Source of the DNA: Marinihelvus sp036351115 | GTDB lineage: Bacteria > Pseudomonadota > Gammaproteobacteria > Xanthomonadales > SZUA-36 | Direction of reading: 5' to 3' | DNA: 64,000 nucleotides | Assembly (NCBI GenBank): GCA_036351115.1 | Contig: JAZBOL010000004.1 | Coordinates: 58,136-122,135 of the forward strand | In this document: positions 54,949 through 64,000 of the stretch, piece by piece | Numbering within the stretch: position 1 is the first letter of the stretch | Layout of the letters: each line of letters starts with the position of its first letter | Position numbers and translations under genes: made by a program | Notes under the pieces: model-generated | The model's input: the letters and a program-made list of their open reading frames with translations, nothing else | Databases searched by the model: none | What the model was told of the DNA's origin: nothing

Positions 54949-56805
54949 ATGTTCCGGTTTTTCGAATCCCGGGTTGAACCGTTTCCGACCGAAACGCCCG
55001 CGCGTCCGCCCTCCACCCTGTTCGCCTTCTGCTGGCGTTACACGAGGCCCGTGGCCGGCTGGCTGGTGCTCATGGCGCTGCTGAGCGCCTTCATTGCGGC
55101 GGGCGAGGTGGCGCTGTTCGGTTTCCTGGGCTCCATCGTCGACTGGCTTTCCGGCGCGGATCGGGTCGATTTCCTCGAGCGGGAGGGCGCTCGCCTCGCG
55201 TTCATGGGGCTGTTCCTGCTGGTGGTTTTGCCCCTGGCCGTGCTGGGGCAGTCGCTGATCATTCACCAGACCCTGCTGGGCAACTACCCGATGATCGCCC
55301 GCTGGCAGATGCATCGCTACCTGTTGAACCAGAGCCTGGCCTTTTTCGCGGATGAATTCGCCGGCCGCGTGGCGACCAAGGTCATGCAGACGTCCCTGGC
55401 GGTGCGCGAAGCGGTCATGAAGGTCACGGACATCCTCGTCTATGTCCTGGTGTATTTCATTGCCATGATCGTCCTGGTCAGCCAGGCCGACATCCGCCTG
55501 GCCATGCCGCTGCTGGTATGGCTGCTGATCTACATCGCCATTGTCGGCTTCTTCGTGCCGCGCCTCGCCCGGGTGAGCAAGGCGCAGGCCGATGCGCGTT
55601 CGCAGATGACCGGGCGCGTGGTCGACAGCTACACCAACATCAACACGGTCAAGCTGTTTTCCCATGCCGGGCGCGAGGCCCGCTATGCCCGCGAGGGCAT
55701 GGATGATTTCCTGCACACGGTGCACCGGCAGATGCGCATCGTGACCGTGTTTCAGAGCCTGGTCTATTTCAACAACGCGGTCGTGGTGGCGGCCATCGCG
55801 GCCCTGGCCATCTGGCTGTGGCTGGGCTCGGCCATCTCCGTGGGCGCCATCGCCATTGCCGTGGCGCTGGCGCTCCGGCTCAACGGCATGTCCCAGTGGA
55901 TCATGTGGGAGATGTCGGCCCTGTTCGAGAACATCGGCGTGATCCACGACGGCATGGAGATGTTGTCGCAGGAGCAGGCCGTGACGGACCAGGCGGATGC
56001 GCCGGACCTTGCGGTCCGCGCCGGCCACGTGCACTTCGACCGGGTGACCTTTCACTACGGCAAGGGCAGCGGGGTCATCGACGACCTCGATCTCGAGGTG
56101 CGGCCCGGGGAGAAGCTCGGACTCGTGGGCAAGTCCGGCGCAGGCAAGACCACCCTGGTCAACCTGCTCCTGCGCTTTTACGATCTCGAGGGTGGCGCGA
56201 TCCGGATCGACGGCAAGGACATCGCCCGGGTCACCCAGGATTCGCTCCGTGGCCAGATCGGCATGGTGACCCAGGACACCTCGCTCCTGCACCGCTCCAT
56301 CCGGGACAACATCGCCTACTCGCGCCCCGAGGTCACCGACGCGGAGATCATCGAGGCCGCCCGCCGGGCCCGGGCCTGGGACTTCATCGAATCGCTCGAG
56401 GACCAGCAGGGCCGCAGAGGGCTCGACGCCCACGTCGGCGAGCGCGGCGTCAAACTGTCCGGCGGGCAGCGTCAGCGCATCGCCATCGCCCGGGTATTCC
56501 TGAAGGACGCGCCGATCCTGGTGCTCGACGAGGCGACCTCGGCCCTCGACTCGGAAGTGGAGGCCGCGATCCAGGAAAGCCTGTTCGAACTCATGGAAGG
56601 CAAAACGGTGATCGCCATCGCGCACCGCCTGTCGACCATTGCCACCCTGGACCGGCTCGTGGTCATGGAGCAGGGGGAGATCGTCGAGGCCGGCAGCCAC
56701 GACGAGCTGCGCGAACGGGGTGGGGTCTATGCGGACCTGTGGGCTCGTCAGTCCGGCGGTTTCCTGGCCCACGAGGCGGCCGGCCGGCGAACGCAATCCG
56801 CCTGA
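54949..56805 (+). CDS. ABC exporter, fused permease-ATPase (MsbA/ABCB-like)
   Basis: 618-residue half-transporter that dimerises. The membrane domain has about six helices (residues 30-310) of the type IV exporter fold, with the conserved QADARSQMTGRVVDSYTNIN coupling region. The ATPase domain (about 345-600) has Walker A GKSGAGKTT, signature LSGGQRQRIAIARV, Walker B ILVLDEATSALD and H-loop IAHRLST. Substrate unknown; lipids, peptides or drugs are possible. An extended N-terminus (1-25) is Pro-rich. Convergent with the broken LRR gene 44 nt downstream. Confidence 0.94.
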   Translation: MFRFFESRVEPFPTETPARPPSTLFAFCWRYTRPVAGWLVLMALLSAFIAAGEVALFGFLGSIVDWLSGADRVDFLEREGARLAFMGLFLLVVLPLAVLGQSLIIHQTLLGNYPMIARWQMHRYLLNQSLAFFADEFAGRVATKVMQTSLAVREAVMKVTDILVYVLVYFIAMIVLVSQADIRLAMPLLVWLLIYIAIVGFFVPRLARVSKAQADARSQMTGRVVDSYTNINTVKLFSHAGREARYAREGMDDFLHTVHRQMRIVTVFQSLVYFNNAVVVAAIAALAIWLWLGSAISVGAIAIAVALALRLNGMSQWIMWEMSALFENIGVIHDGMEMLSQEQAVTDQADAPDLAVRAGHVHFDRVTFHYGKGSGVIDDLDLEVRPGEKLGLVGKSGAGKTTLVNLLLRFYDLEGGAIRIDGKDIARVTQDSLRGQIGMVTQDTSLLHRSIRDNIAYSRPEVTDAEIIEAARRARAWDFIESLEDQQGRRGLDAHVGERGVKLSGGQRQRIAIARVFLKDAPILVLDEATSALDSEVEAAIQESLFELMEGKTVIAIAHRLSTIATLDRLVVMEQGEIVEAGSHDELRERGGVYADLWARQSGGFLAHEAAGRRTQSA

Positions 56806-56849
56806 GGCGGGCCCTGTCGCAAGGCCGGAGCAGGGCTGATTGCCCCGGC

Positions 56850-58967
56850 TTAGCCGCAGGCCAGGCCCAGGGCGCCCGCCAGCAGCTGCAAGTCGAGCGC
56901 CTGCCGGCCCTCCTGGCCTTCCAGGATCGCTTCGCCCCGGTCACAGTCGTCAAAGCGCAGGGTCAAGGTGCCCCAGACCTCGCTGACAATGTCCCCGGGC
57001 TCGAAATAGACGTAGGCGCCACCCGTGAACACCTGCACGTCCATCTCCAGGGTCTCACCGAAGCGAAGCGGCTGATCCCAGACGCCGACCAGCCACAGGT
57101 CCGCGCCATCATCCCGGTAGCCGAAGAAGTAGACCATGCCGCGATCCCCGGACACATGATGAACGGCAAAGCCCTGTCCATCCGTCGCCGGTTCGTACCA
57201 GGCGCCGGTCAGGGAGCCGGTCGCCGAGGGCGGGCGATCGCCGTTGGCGTTACAGGGGGAACCCACCGTGTCGGCCAGGCGGGTCAGGGTCATCCACTTC
57301 GTGCCCGAGGGACCCTGCATGAGCAGCTCGCCCACCTCGCAGCTGATGAGCCGCAGGGTGATGCTTCCCCAGGGCACGGTTTCGACCTTCGACGGGTCAA
57401 AGTCGTTGAAGCTGCCGCCGGAGGTGCTGAACACGTCAAACTCCACGGGCTCGCCCCAGCGGGGCGCGTCGTCGCTGAAGGCGACCAGCCACTGCTGTTC
57501 ACCGTCATCCGTGTATCCGAAGAAGTAGAGGGACAGCCGCCCGTTCGGAGCGGTGAAGAGCATGAGCCCTTCCCCCGTGGTGAGGGGGTCGTACCAGGAG
57601 CCGTGGGTCGCCCGTCGAATATCCGGGAGGGTGATCGGCGGACGCTGCGTGTAGGCCTCCAGGCAGTCGTCCGGGCTCTGGGCCCCGATCCCGTTGGTCT
57701 CGTCGATGGTGACGAATCGGAAAACGTTGTCCGTATCTTCGTCGTGCGGCCGGGCGGGAGCGCCGAGCACCTTGCCGAGGGCCGAGCAGTCCACCAGGGA
57801 CGTGTTGCCGGTGACTTCGAGATCGCCGCTGAATTTCAGCCCAATCTGGCTGAAGCCCTGGATCTGTCGCAGTTCCGACAGGCCTTCCAGGTTGGTCAGC
57901 GACGGGTTATCGACAATCGCCACGCGATCGTAGGCCGAGGATGCTCCCACGCCCCGCAGACCGTCGATCTGTTCCAGTGCCGCGTTCCCTTCGATCACGA
58001 TCGCGTCGCCCGCCGGATACAGCTTGCCCGACAGGGCGTCCAGGTTCTTCAGCGACGAGTTATGGAGCACCCACAGACCCACCAGGGCGCGGGGTTCGAG
58101 GGTCCGCAGCGCACCAAGATCAACCAACGCCGGATTGTCGCTGAGTTCGAGCCACCGCAGTCCCGCGAGCCGACCCGATAGCGCGTCGAGATCTCGCAGA
58201 CTGTCCATGCCAGCAAGCCGAAGGCTTACAACCCGGGTGAGGCTGGAGAACGCGTCCAGCTGCGCCTGGGCGCCGTTATGGGACAGCCCCAGCTGTGCGA
58301 CCTAGGTGATGCCCTCAAAACCGGCGAAGCTGTCCAATTGATCATTCGACGTGATCCACAGCCACCGCAGCTCGCCACGGAGGCCGGCAAGGCCCGCTAC
58401 GCTTTGCAGCCTGGGGTTGCCCTCGATGACCAAGCTGTGGTCCACGTCCGGATCGAGTCTCAGGCCGGTGAGTCCGTCCAGGTTCGTCAACTCCCGATTG
58501 AATCCCACATTGAGATCGGTCACGAGCTCGAGCGCACTCAGTGCGTCCAGATTCTTCAAGGCCCGGTTGTGCGCCACCCCGAACCGGCCGTCGACACGTC
58601 TCAGATTTTCGAGGCCTTCGAGGCTCTCCAGCCGCGGATTGCCCACGATCGCCAGTTGACCGCGCACCTCGACGATGTCGTCGAGGCCGGCCAGGGAGGT
58701 GATGGGGTCCTCGAAATCGTCGCCGGCGCCGGGCTCCTGCTCCACCACCAGCGACCCCACCAGCACGGTGCAGCGCACCCAGGGAGTCTGGGTCAGGAAA
58801 TTGAGCTGAAACTCATCGACGTCAGACTGGCTGCGAAGCTTGGTTTCGCTGAAGGCGCATTCCCGTGCGAGGGACGGCGCCGCGAGGCCCAGGATCAGCA
58901 ACAGTGTCAGAAGGTGAAAAAGGGTTCGGGTCGCGGAAACTGGCGGGCATTGCTTCGACGGGGTCAT
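56850..58967 (-). pseudogene. Secreted leucine-rich-repeat protein interrupted by one in-frame amber codon
   Basis: From the ATG at 58967 (AGGGA 7 nt upstream) a signal peptide (about 12-34) is followed by leucine-rich repeats until a TAG at 58302-58304. The same frame stays open beyond it for about 30 codons of matching LRR sequence, then a Met, more repeats and the C-terminus at 56850, so the two pieces were one gene of about 705 codons. The C-terminal part has two copies of a 110-residue domain, starting GSWYDPLTTGEGL and GAWYEPATDGQGF. The amber sits where CAG (Gln) would fit. It may be a nonsense mutation, a sequencing error or a suppressed stop. Confidence 0.75.
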
Positions 58968-59084
58968 GGTGGTTTCCCTGCGCCTCCCTGGGGCATGAAG
59001 CATAAGACTAGCAAACCACCCTGAATGCACACTGAATCACGGCTTCTGGCACAACGTTTCCCGCGGATCGGCGTCGGAAACGGG

Positions 59085-59090
59085 TATAAT
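59085..59090 (+). promoter_or_regulatory. Candidate -10 box for acnB
   Basis: Perfect TATAAT 91 nt before the acnB ATG, in the divergent gap with the LRR gene. The upstream 16-18 nt gives no good -35, and the leader of about 85 nt shows no clear iron-responsive element. Confidence 0.5.
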
Positions 59091-59180
59091 CCGTCACCCG
59101 AATTTCCGTCAGCGCCACGCGAGACACCCGGTTTGCACGGTGCCGCACGCCGCGAACGCACAGCCCAGTCCGAGACATCC

Positions 59181-61943
59181 ATGAGCCTTTACACCGACTA
59201 CCTGAAAGACATCGAAGCCCGCAAGGCCCAGGGCCTGCACCCCAAGCCCATCGACGACGGCGCGCTCGTCGCCGAACTGATCGCCCAGATCCGGGACCCG
59301 GGCCACGAGCACCGGGCCGACTCGCTCCGGTTCCTGGTGTACAACACCCTGCCGGGCACCACGAGCGCGGCGACGGTCAAGGCCGCCTTCCTGAAGGAAA
59401 TCATCCTGGGCGAGGTGTCGCTGGACGAGATTTCGCCGGACTTCGCCTTCGAATTGCTGTCGCACATGAAGGGCGGCCCCTCCATCGAGGTGCTGCTCGA
59501 CCTGGCGCTCGGCGATGACGACGCCATCGCGTCGCAGGCGGCGGACGTCCTCAAAACCCAGGTCTTCCTGTACGAGGCGGACACGGAGCGGCTCGAGTCC
59601 GCCTACCGGTCCGGCAATGCCGTCGCCCGGGACATCCTCGAAAGCTACGCCCGGGCGGAGTTTTTCACGGAGCTTCCCGAGGTCGAGGACGAAATCCAGG
59701 TGGTGACCTACGTGGCCGCCGTGGGCGACGTGTCCACGGACCTGCTGTCGCCGGGCAACCAGGCGCACTCGCGCTCGGACCGCGAGCTGCACGGCAAGTG
59801 CCTGATCAGCCCCCAGGCCCAGGCCGAGATCCAGGCGCTCAAGGAGCAGCACCCGGACAAGCGGGTCATGCTGGTCGCCGAGAAGGGCACCATGGGGGTG
59901 GGTTCCTCGCGCATGTCCGGGGTCAACAACGTGGCCCTGTGGACCGGTGTGCAGGCCAGCCCCTACATTCCCTTCATCAACATCGCCCCGATCATCGCCG
60001 GCACGAACGGCATCTCGCCCATCTTCCTGACCACGGTCGGCGTGACCGGCGGCATCGGCATCGACCTGAAGAACTGGGCGAAAAAGCTCGACGCGGACGG
60101 CAAGCCCGTGCTGGATGAAGACGGCGAGCCGGTGCTCGAGCAGCGCTATTCCGTCGATACCGGCACCGTGCTCACCATCGACCTGAAGGACAAGACGCTC
60201 CTCAACGCGGACCGCAGCGAGGTGCTGTGTGACATTGCGTCGGCGCTGACGCCGCAGAAACTCGAGTTCATCCAGGCCGGCGGCTCCTACGCCGTGGTCT
60301 TCGGCAAGAAGCTGCAGACCGTGGCGGCGGACATCCTCGGCGTCGAGCCCCCGGTGGTCTACGCCACCGCCAGGGAGATCGCCCACGAAGGCCAGGGCCT
60401 GACCGCCGTGGAAAAGATCTTCAACCGCAATGCCGTGGGCGTTACCCCCGGCAAGGTGCTCCACGCAGGCTCCGACGTGCGCGTCAGGGTCAACATCGTC
60501 GGCTCCCAGGACACCACGGGCCTCATGACCAGCCAGGAGCTGGAAATGATGGCGGCGACGGTGATTTCTCCCACCGTGGACGGCGCCTACCAGTCCGGTT
60601 GCCACACGGCGTCGGTCTGGGACCTCAAGGCCCAGACCAACATTCCGAAGCTCATGAGCTTCATGAACGCCTTCGGCCTGATCACGGCGCGCGATCCGGA
60701 GGGCCGGTACCCCGCCATGACGGACGTGATCCACAAGGTGCTCAATGACCTGACCGTGGACGACTGGGACGTGATCATCGGCGGTGACTCGCACACGCGC
60801 ATGTCCAAGGGCGTGGCCTTCGGCGCCGATTCGGGCACCGTCGCCCTGGCCCTGGCCACCGGCGAGGCCACCATGCCGATTCCCGAGTCCGTGAAGGTCA
60901 CCTTCAAGGGCACGCTGAAGCCGCACATGGATTTCCGCGATGTGGTGCATGCCACCCAGGCGCAGATGCTCAAGCAGTTCGGCGACAACGTGTTCCAGGG
61001 CCGCATCATCGAGGTGCACATCGGCACGTTGCTGGCCGACCAGGCCTTCACCTTCACGGACTGGACGGCGGAGATGAAGGCCAAGGCCTCCATCTGCATC
61101 TCCGAGCCCGAAACCCTGGTCCAGTCGCTGGAAATCGCCAAATCGCGCATCCAGATCATGATCGACAAGGGCATGGACAACGCGAAGGGCGTGCTGGCGG
61201 GATTGATCGCCAAGGCCGACGAGCGCATTGCCGGCCTTCGTTCCGGCGAACGCCCGCCGCTCACGCCCGATGCGGATGCGAAGTACGCGGCGGAGTTCGT
61301 CGTGGACCTCGACCAGATCGTCGAGCCCATGATCGCCGACCCGGACGTCAACAACGAGGACGTGTCCAAGCGCTATACGCATGACACGATCCGGCCGATT
61401 TCTTACTACGAGGGCACCAAGCCCGTCGATCTGGGCTTCGTGGGCTCGTGCATGGTGCACAAGGGCGACATGAAGATCATTTCCCAGATGCTGAAGAACC
61501 TCGAGGCGCAAAACGGCGCGATCACCTTCAAGGCCCCGCTCGTGATCGCCCCGCCGACCTACAACATCGTGGACGAGCTCAAGGCGGAAGGCGATTGGGA
61601 CGTGCTGCAGAAATACGCCGGCTTCGAATTCGATGACGACGCGCCGAAGAACACGGCGCGCACGAGCTACGAGAACATGATGTACCTCGAACGCCCCGGC
61701 TGTAACCTCTGCATGGGCAACCAGGAGAAGGCGGAGAAGGGCGACACGGTGATGGCGACCTCCACGCGCCTGTTCCAGGGCCGGGTCGTGGAGGATTCGG
61801 ACGAGAAGAAGGGCGAATCCCTGCTGGCCTCCACGCCGGTGGTCGTTCTGTCCACGATTCTCGGACGGACGCCGAGGCTGGACGAGTACATCGCGGCCGT
61901 CGAGGGCATCGACCTGACGGACTATGCACCGCCGGCGCACTGA
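59181..61943 (+). CDS. acnB: Bifunctional aconitate hydratase 2 / 2-methylisocitrate dehydratase
   Basis: 920-residue AcnB, the main TCA-cycle aconitase (citrate to isocitrate) in gammaproteobacteria. The ATG at 59181 fits homologous starts (MSLYTDYLKDIEARKAQGL). The HEAT-like domain (about 1-160), swivelling domain and the large catalytic domains follow, with GIGIDLKNWAKKLDAD and the Fe-S cysteines in VGSCMVHKG and GCNLCMGNQEK near the C-terminus. AcnB apoprotein can bind mRNA under iron limitation in E. coli. Followed by ferritin, a possible iron-related grouping. An in-frame upstream ATG at 59025 adds unlikely sequence. Confidence 0.97.
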   Translation: MSLYTDYLKDIEARKAQGLHPKPIDDGALVAELIAQIRDPGHEHRADSLRFLVYNTLPGTTSAATVKAAFLKEIILGEVSLDEISPDFAFELLSHMKGGPSIEVLLDLALGDDDAIASQAADVLKTQVFLYEADTERLESAYRSGNAVARDILESYARAEFFTELPEVEDEIQVVTYVAAVGDVSTDLLSPGNQAHSRSDRELHGKCLISPQAQAEIQALKEQHPDKRVMLVAEKGTMGVGSSRMSGVNNVALWTGVQASPYIPFINIAPIIAGTNGISPIFLTTVGVTGGIGIDLKNWAKKLDADGKPVLDEDGEPVLEQRYSVDTGTVLTIDLKDKTLLNADRSEVLCDIASALTPQKLEFIQAGGSYAVVFGKKLQTVAADILGVEPPVVYATAREIAHEGQGLTAVEKIFNRNAVGVTPGKVLHAGSDVRVRVNIVGSQDTTGLMTSQELEMMAATVISPTVDGAYQSGCHTASVWDLKAQTNIPKLMSFMNAFGLITARDPEGRYPAMTDVIHKVLNDLTVDDWDVIIGGDSHTRMSKGVAFGADSGTVALALATGEATMPIPESVKVTFKGTLKPHMDFRDVVHATQAQMLKQFGDNVFQGRIIEVHIGTLLADQAFTFTDWTAEMKAKASICISEPETLVQSLEIAKSRIQIMIDKGMDNAKGVLAGLIAKADERIAGLRSGERPPLTPDADAKYAAEFVVDLDQIVEPMIADPDVNNEDVSKRYTHDTIRPISYYEGTKPVDLGFVGSCMVHKGDMKIISQMLKNLEAQNGAITFKAPLVIAPPTYNIVDELKAEGDWDVLQKYAGFEFDDDAPKNTARTSYENMMYLERPGCNLCMGNQEKAEKGDTVMATSTRLFQGRVVEDSDEKKGESLLASTPVVVLSTILGRTPRLDEYIAAVEGIDLTDYAPPAH

Positions 61944-62023
61944 TTCGCCATTCGCGCTGACGCTGAACAACGCGCAGCCCCGGGCACCGCGTGCCTGCCA
62001 ACCCCTGACCACAGGATGAAGCC

Positions 62024-62539
62024 ATGATCTCCGAAGACATGCAGCAAGCCCTGCAGCAACAGCTGCGGGACGAGTTCTATTCCGGCTATGTTTACCTCGC
62101 CATGTCCGCGTACTGCGCCAGTATCGATTTCAACGGCGCGGCCACCTGGCTGAAGCAGCAGTACGAGGAAGAGCGCCAGCACGCCACGCGTATTTACAAC
62201 TACCTCATCGACCAGGGCACGCACGTGGTGCTGCAGGCGATTCCCGCGCCACCCAGTGACTTCGGCAGCATCCTGGAGGTGTTCGAAGCCTCCCTCAGGC
62301 ACGAGCAGGGCATGACGCAAAAGCTCAACGACCTGAGCGATCATGCCCTGAAGGAGAAGGACCACGCTACCTACAACCTGCTGCAGTGGTTCGTGAACGA
62401 GCAGGTCGAGGAAGAGGCCACCGTCGGCGAGATCATCTCCAAAATCCGCCTCGTCCGGGAGGACGGTTACGGCCTCCTCATGATCGACAACGAGCTTGGC
62501 ACGCGTGCAGCGCCGGCGCCGGTCGGCGCAGCGCCCTAG
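62024..62539 (+). CDS. ftnA: Non-heme ferritin (FtnA type)
   Basis: 171-residue ferritin subunit. Ferroxidase ligands appear as Glu17 (RDEFYSGYVYLAMSAYC), Glu48-Glu50 and His53 (YEEERQHA), and the Glu cluster near LLQWFVNEQVEEEATVGEI. It is closest to E. coli FtnA in pattern (24-mer iron store). It lacks the heme-ligand Met52 of bacterioferritin. The C-terminal Ala/Pro tail is short. Starts with AGGATGAAG upstream, 80 nt after acnB. No Fur box visible. Confidence 0.94.
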   Translation: MISEDMQQALQQQLRDEFYSGYVYLAMSAYCASIDFNGAATWLKQQYEEERQHATRIYNYLIDQGTHVVLQAIPAPPSDFGSILEVFEASLRHEQGMTQKLNDLSDHALKEKDHATYNLLQWFVNEQVEEEATVGEIISKIRLVREDGYGLLMIDNELGTRAAPAPVGAAP

Positions 62540-62662
62540 ACGACCCTCCGCCGTTTCCGGGCGCCCGGGCAAAAGCCTCGCGGGGCGCTTCTGCCGGGAA
62601 TGGTTCATACTTTGCGCCATCGGCGACTCGTGCGGCGGATTCCAGCGCTGAGGCAACCTCCC

Positions 62663-64000
62663 ATGGCGATTTACGACACGCTCATCATCGGTGCGGGCCA
62701 CAACGGCCTCACCGCGGCGGCTTATCTCGCGCGGGGTGGTCGCAAAGTGCTCGTCCTGGAACGGCGGCCGATCGTCGGTGGTTGTGCGGTCACGGAAGCC
62801 GTCGATCCCGACCGGGCACCGGATTGCCGCGTGTCCACCGCGTCCTACATTGCCTCCATGCTCCGCCCGACGATCATTCACGACCTGGAGCTGGGCCGGC
62901 ACGGGCTGCGCATGGTGGCCTGTGAACCCGGGGTGCAGGCCGCGTTCGAAGACGGCTCGGTCATGGGCTGGTGGTCGGACGAGGCCCGCATGCGGGCCGA
63001 GCTCGAGCGCCATGCGCCGCATGACGGCGAGGCCTTTTTCGAGACCGAGCGGGAACTGATGCGACTGGCGGCCTACCTGCAGCCGTTTTTCCTCGAACCG
63101 CCTCCGGACGTCTACGCGCAGGGCACTCGAAAGCTGGGTGAGCTCTGGCGCCTGTTTCGGCGTTTCCGGGGCGTGACGGGCAAGGACCTCGACGGGTTAA
63201 CCCGATTCATGACCGGCGCCCTCGGCGATTTTCTCGACGAGCGCTTCCGATCGGAAAAGCTCAAGCGGCTCATCCTCGCCAACAGCCTGTACGGCAAGCA
63301 CGGCGGCCCCTATCAGCCCGGGACGGCCATGGGCCTGCTGTTTCACCTGCTCAGCGGAGGAGACGCGGAGCAGCAGGCCTGGCAGGGACACGTCATCGGC
63401 GGCATGGGCGCCATCACCCAGGCCCTCGCGAGCGCCTGCGCGGAACTCGGCGTCGAGATCCGCACCGACAGCCCGGTCCGGTCCATCGACATCCACCAGG
63501 GACGGGCCGTGGGCGTCACGCTCGAGGACGGCCGGAGTTTCGAGGCGAAGACCGTGGTGTCCAATGCTGATCCGAAGCGCACGTTCCTGGGCCTGGTCGA
63601 AGCCGGTGAGCTGGAGCCCGGTTTTCGCGAGGAGGTGGCGGCGATCCGCATGGACGGCCCGGCCGGCAAGGTCAATTTCGTGCTGGACGATGAGCCCCGG
63701 GTCACGGGCATGCCGGCGGATCGCACGCGGCCCCAGCGGAGCCTGTTTACCCTGGTCCCCACGCTCCAGGAGGCCGAGGACAACTACAACGCTTCCCGGC
63801 GCGGCCAGATCCCCGGGCGGCTCTGGGTCGACTGCGTCCTCGCGTCAAACGTGGACGATACGCTGGCCCCCGAGGGCCGGCACATGCTCACCTGCTTCGT
63901 GCAGTACCTGCCTTACCGCCTGGAGACCGGGAGTTGGGACGAGGAGCGCGAAACCCTGGGCGACCGGGTGACGGAGCTGATCGGACAGTTTGCGCCGAAT
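62663..64000 (+). CDS. Phytoene desaturase/PYROXD2-like FAD oxidoreductase (partial, C-terminus outside window)
   Basis: 446 residues up to the right edge. The N-terminal FAD motif is LIIGAGHNGLTAAAYLARGG (7-26), typical of the CrtI/PYROXD2 group, with VGGCAVTEAVD in the substrate region. A further block near residues 255-265 is VIGGMGAITQALA, followed by VVSNADPKRTFLG. PYROXD2-like proteins differ from carotenoid desaturases and have unknown substrates; a carotenoid or polyene role cannot be assigned without neighbours. GAGGC precedes the ATG; CATACT-like AT sequence lies further upstream. Confidence 0.86.
   Translation, partial: MAIYDTLIIGAGHNGLTAAAYLARGGRKVLVLERRPIVGGCAVTEAVDPDRAPDCRVSTASYIASMLRPTIIHDLELGRHGLRMVACEPGVQAAFEDGSVMGWWSDEARMRAELERHAPHDGEAFFETERELMRLAAYLQPFFLEPPPDVYAQGTRKLGELWRLFRRFRGVTGKDLDGLTRFMTGALGDFLDERFRSEKLKRLILANSLYGKHGGPYQPGTAMGLLFHLLSGGDAEQQAWQGHVIGGMGAITQALASACAELGVEIRTDSPVRSIDIHQGRAVGVTLEDGRSFEAKTVVSNADPKRTFLGLVEAGELEPGFREEVAAIRMDGPAGKVNFVLDDEPRVTGMPADRTRPQRSLFTLVPTLQEAEDNYNASRRGQIPGRLWVDCVLASNVDDTLAPEGRHMLTCFVQYLPYRLETGSWDEERETLGDRVTELIGQFAPN

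Noticed and set aside
54895..56796. 633-codon antisense open frame over the ABC exporter
   Set aside because: Same compositional artefact; the exporter frame has all ABC motifs.
55818..58181. 787-codon plus-strand frame across the ABC exporter end and the LRR gene
   Set aside because: Arg/Gly/Pro-rich out-of-frame shadow covering a convergent gene junction.
59109..62012. 967-codon open frame antisense to acnB
   Set aside because: acnB is unambiguous. In this GC-rich DNA the third-position G/C bias keeps the opposite strand open, and the antisense product is His/Val/Arg/Gly-rich without any recognisable domain.

Overview
The window is GC-rich, densely packed chromosomal DNA (about two-thirds G+C by eye) from a Gram-negative gammaproteobacterium. 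The evidence is CmoA/CmoB tRNA wobble modification, separate GlyQ and GlyS subunits, GlnE, aconitase B, Kdo transferase WaaA, an LpxL acyltransferase, HemP and RND/TolC parts. The secreted leucine-rich protein with a doubled WYxP...GxG C-terminal domain and the DUF2333 protein would fit a Xanthomonadales/Chromatiales-like lineage such as Wenzhouxiangellaceae, but that placement is inference. I see no rRNA, tRNA, IS element, prophage or CRISPR array. Almost every base is coding, many neighbours overlap by 4 nt (ATGA/GTGA), and one non-coding gap exceeds 300 nt.

Layout. 1-2.5 kb: glyQS (glyS cut by the left edge). 2.5-3.9 kb: NfeD/stomatin membrane pair. 4.1-5.9 kb: cmoAB. 6.0-11.2 kb: a five-gene MacAB-like ABC system with three different HlyD-type adaptors. 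11.2-16.1 kb, minus strand: LOG-family hydrolase, AmpD-like amidase, secreted amidohydrolase, DUF2333 protein, then an ECF sigma/anti-sigma pair. 16.5-18.5 kb: Pcm-like methyltransferase and TolC. 18.6-24.4 kb: envelope glycolipid genes (waaA, lpxL, FkbM methyltransferase, O-antigen ligase-like protein, GT4) and a zf-CHCC protein. 24.4-27.6 kb: glnE, a strong terminator, an unlisted 41-codon ORF and hemP under a Fur box. 27.7-32.2 kb, minus strand: sbtA-like bicarbonate transporter, a PII/SbtB-like protein, an exported M24 peptidase homologue and an exported sulfatase. 32.4-35.7 kb: HAD phosphatase, then an exported protein with kinase-like motifs directly followed by an exported metallophosphoesterase. 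35.8-40.3 kb: RND adaptor and pump. 40.3-44.8 kb: flavoprotein, exported orphans and membrane proteins. 44.9-47.5 kb: membrane pyrophosphatase and a helical lipoprotein. 47.6-50.9 kb: cysteine synthase, zinc metallopeptidase, type II NADH dehydrogenase. 51-56.8 kb: solute-binding protein, AsmA-like protein, ABC exporter. 56.9-59 kb: an LRR gene broken by one amber codon. 59.2-64 kb: acnB, ferritin and a PYROXD2/CrtI-like oxidoreductase cut by the right edge.

How it works together. Most of the window is housekeeping plus envelope biology: lipid A/core and surface-glycan assembly, three export systems (MacAB-like, RND, ABCB) and several secreted enzymes. Iron appears twice (Fur/HemP, and AcnB beside ferritin). 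The least conventional parts are the exported kinase-like/phosphatase pair, the SbtA plus PII-like pair outside cyanobacteria, the three-adaptor ABC operon, the small ORF in the hemP transcript, and three genes (hemP, glnE, cysteine synthase) whose -10 boxes lie 6-7 nt before the start codon, which suggests leaderless mRNAs.
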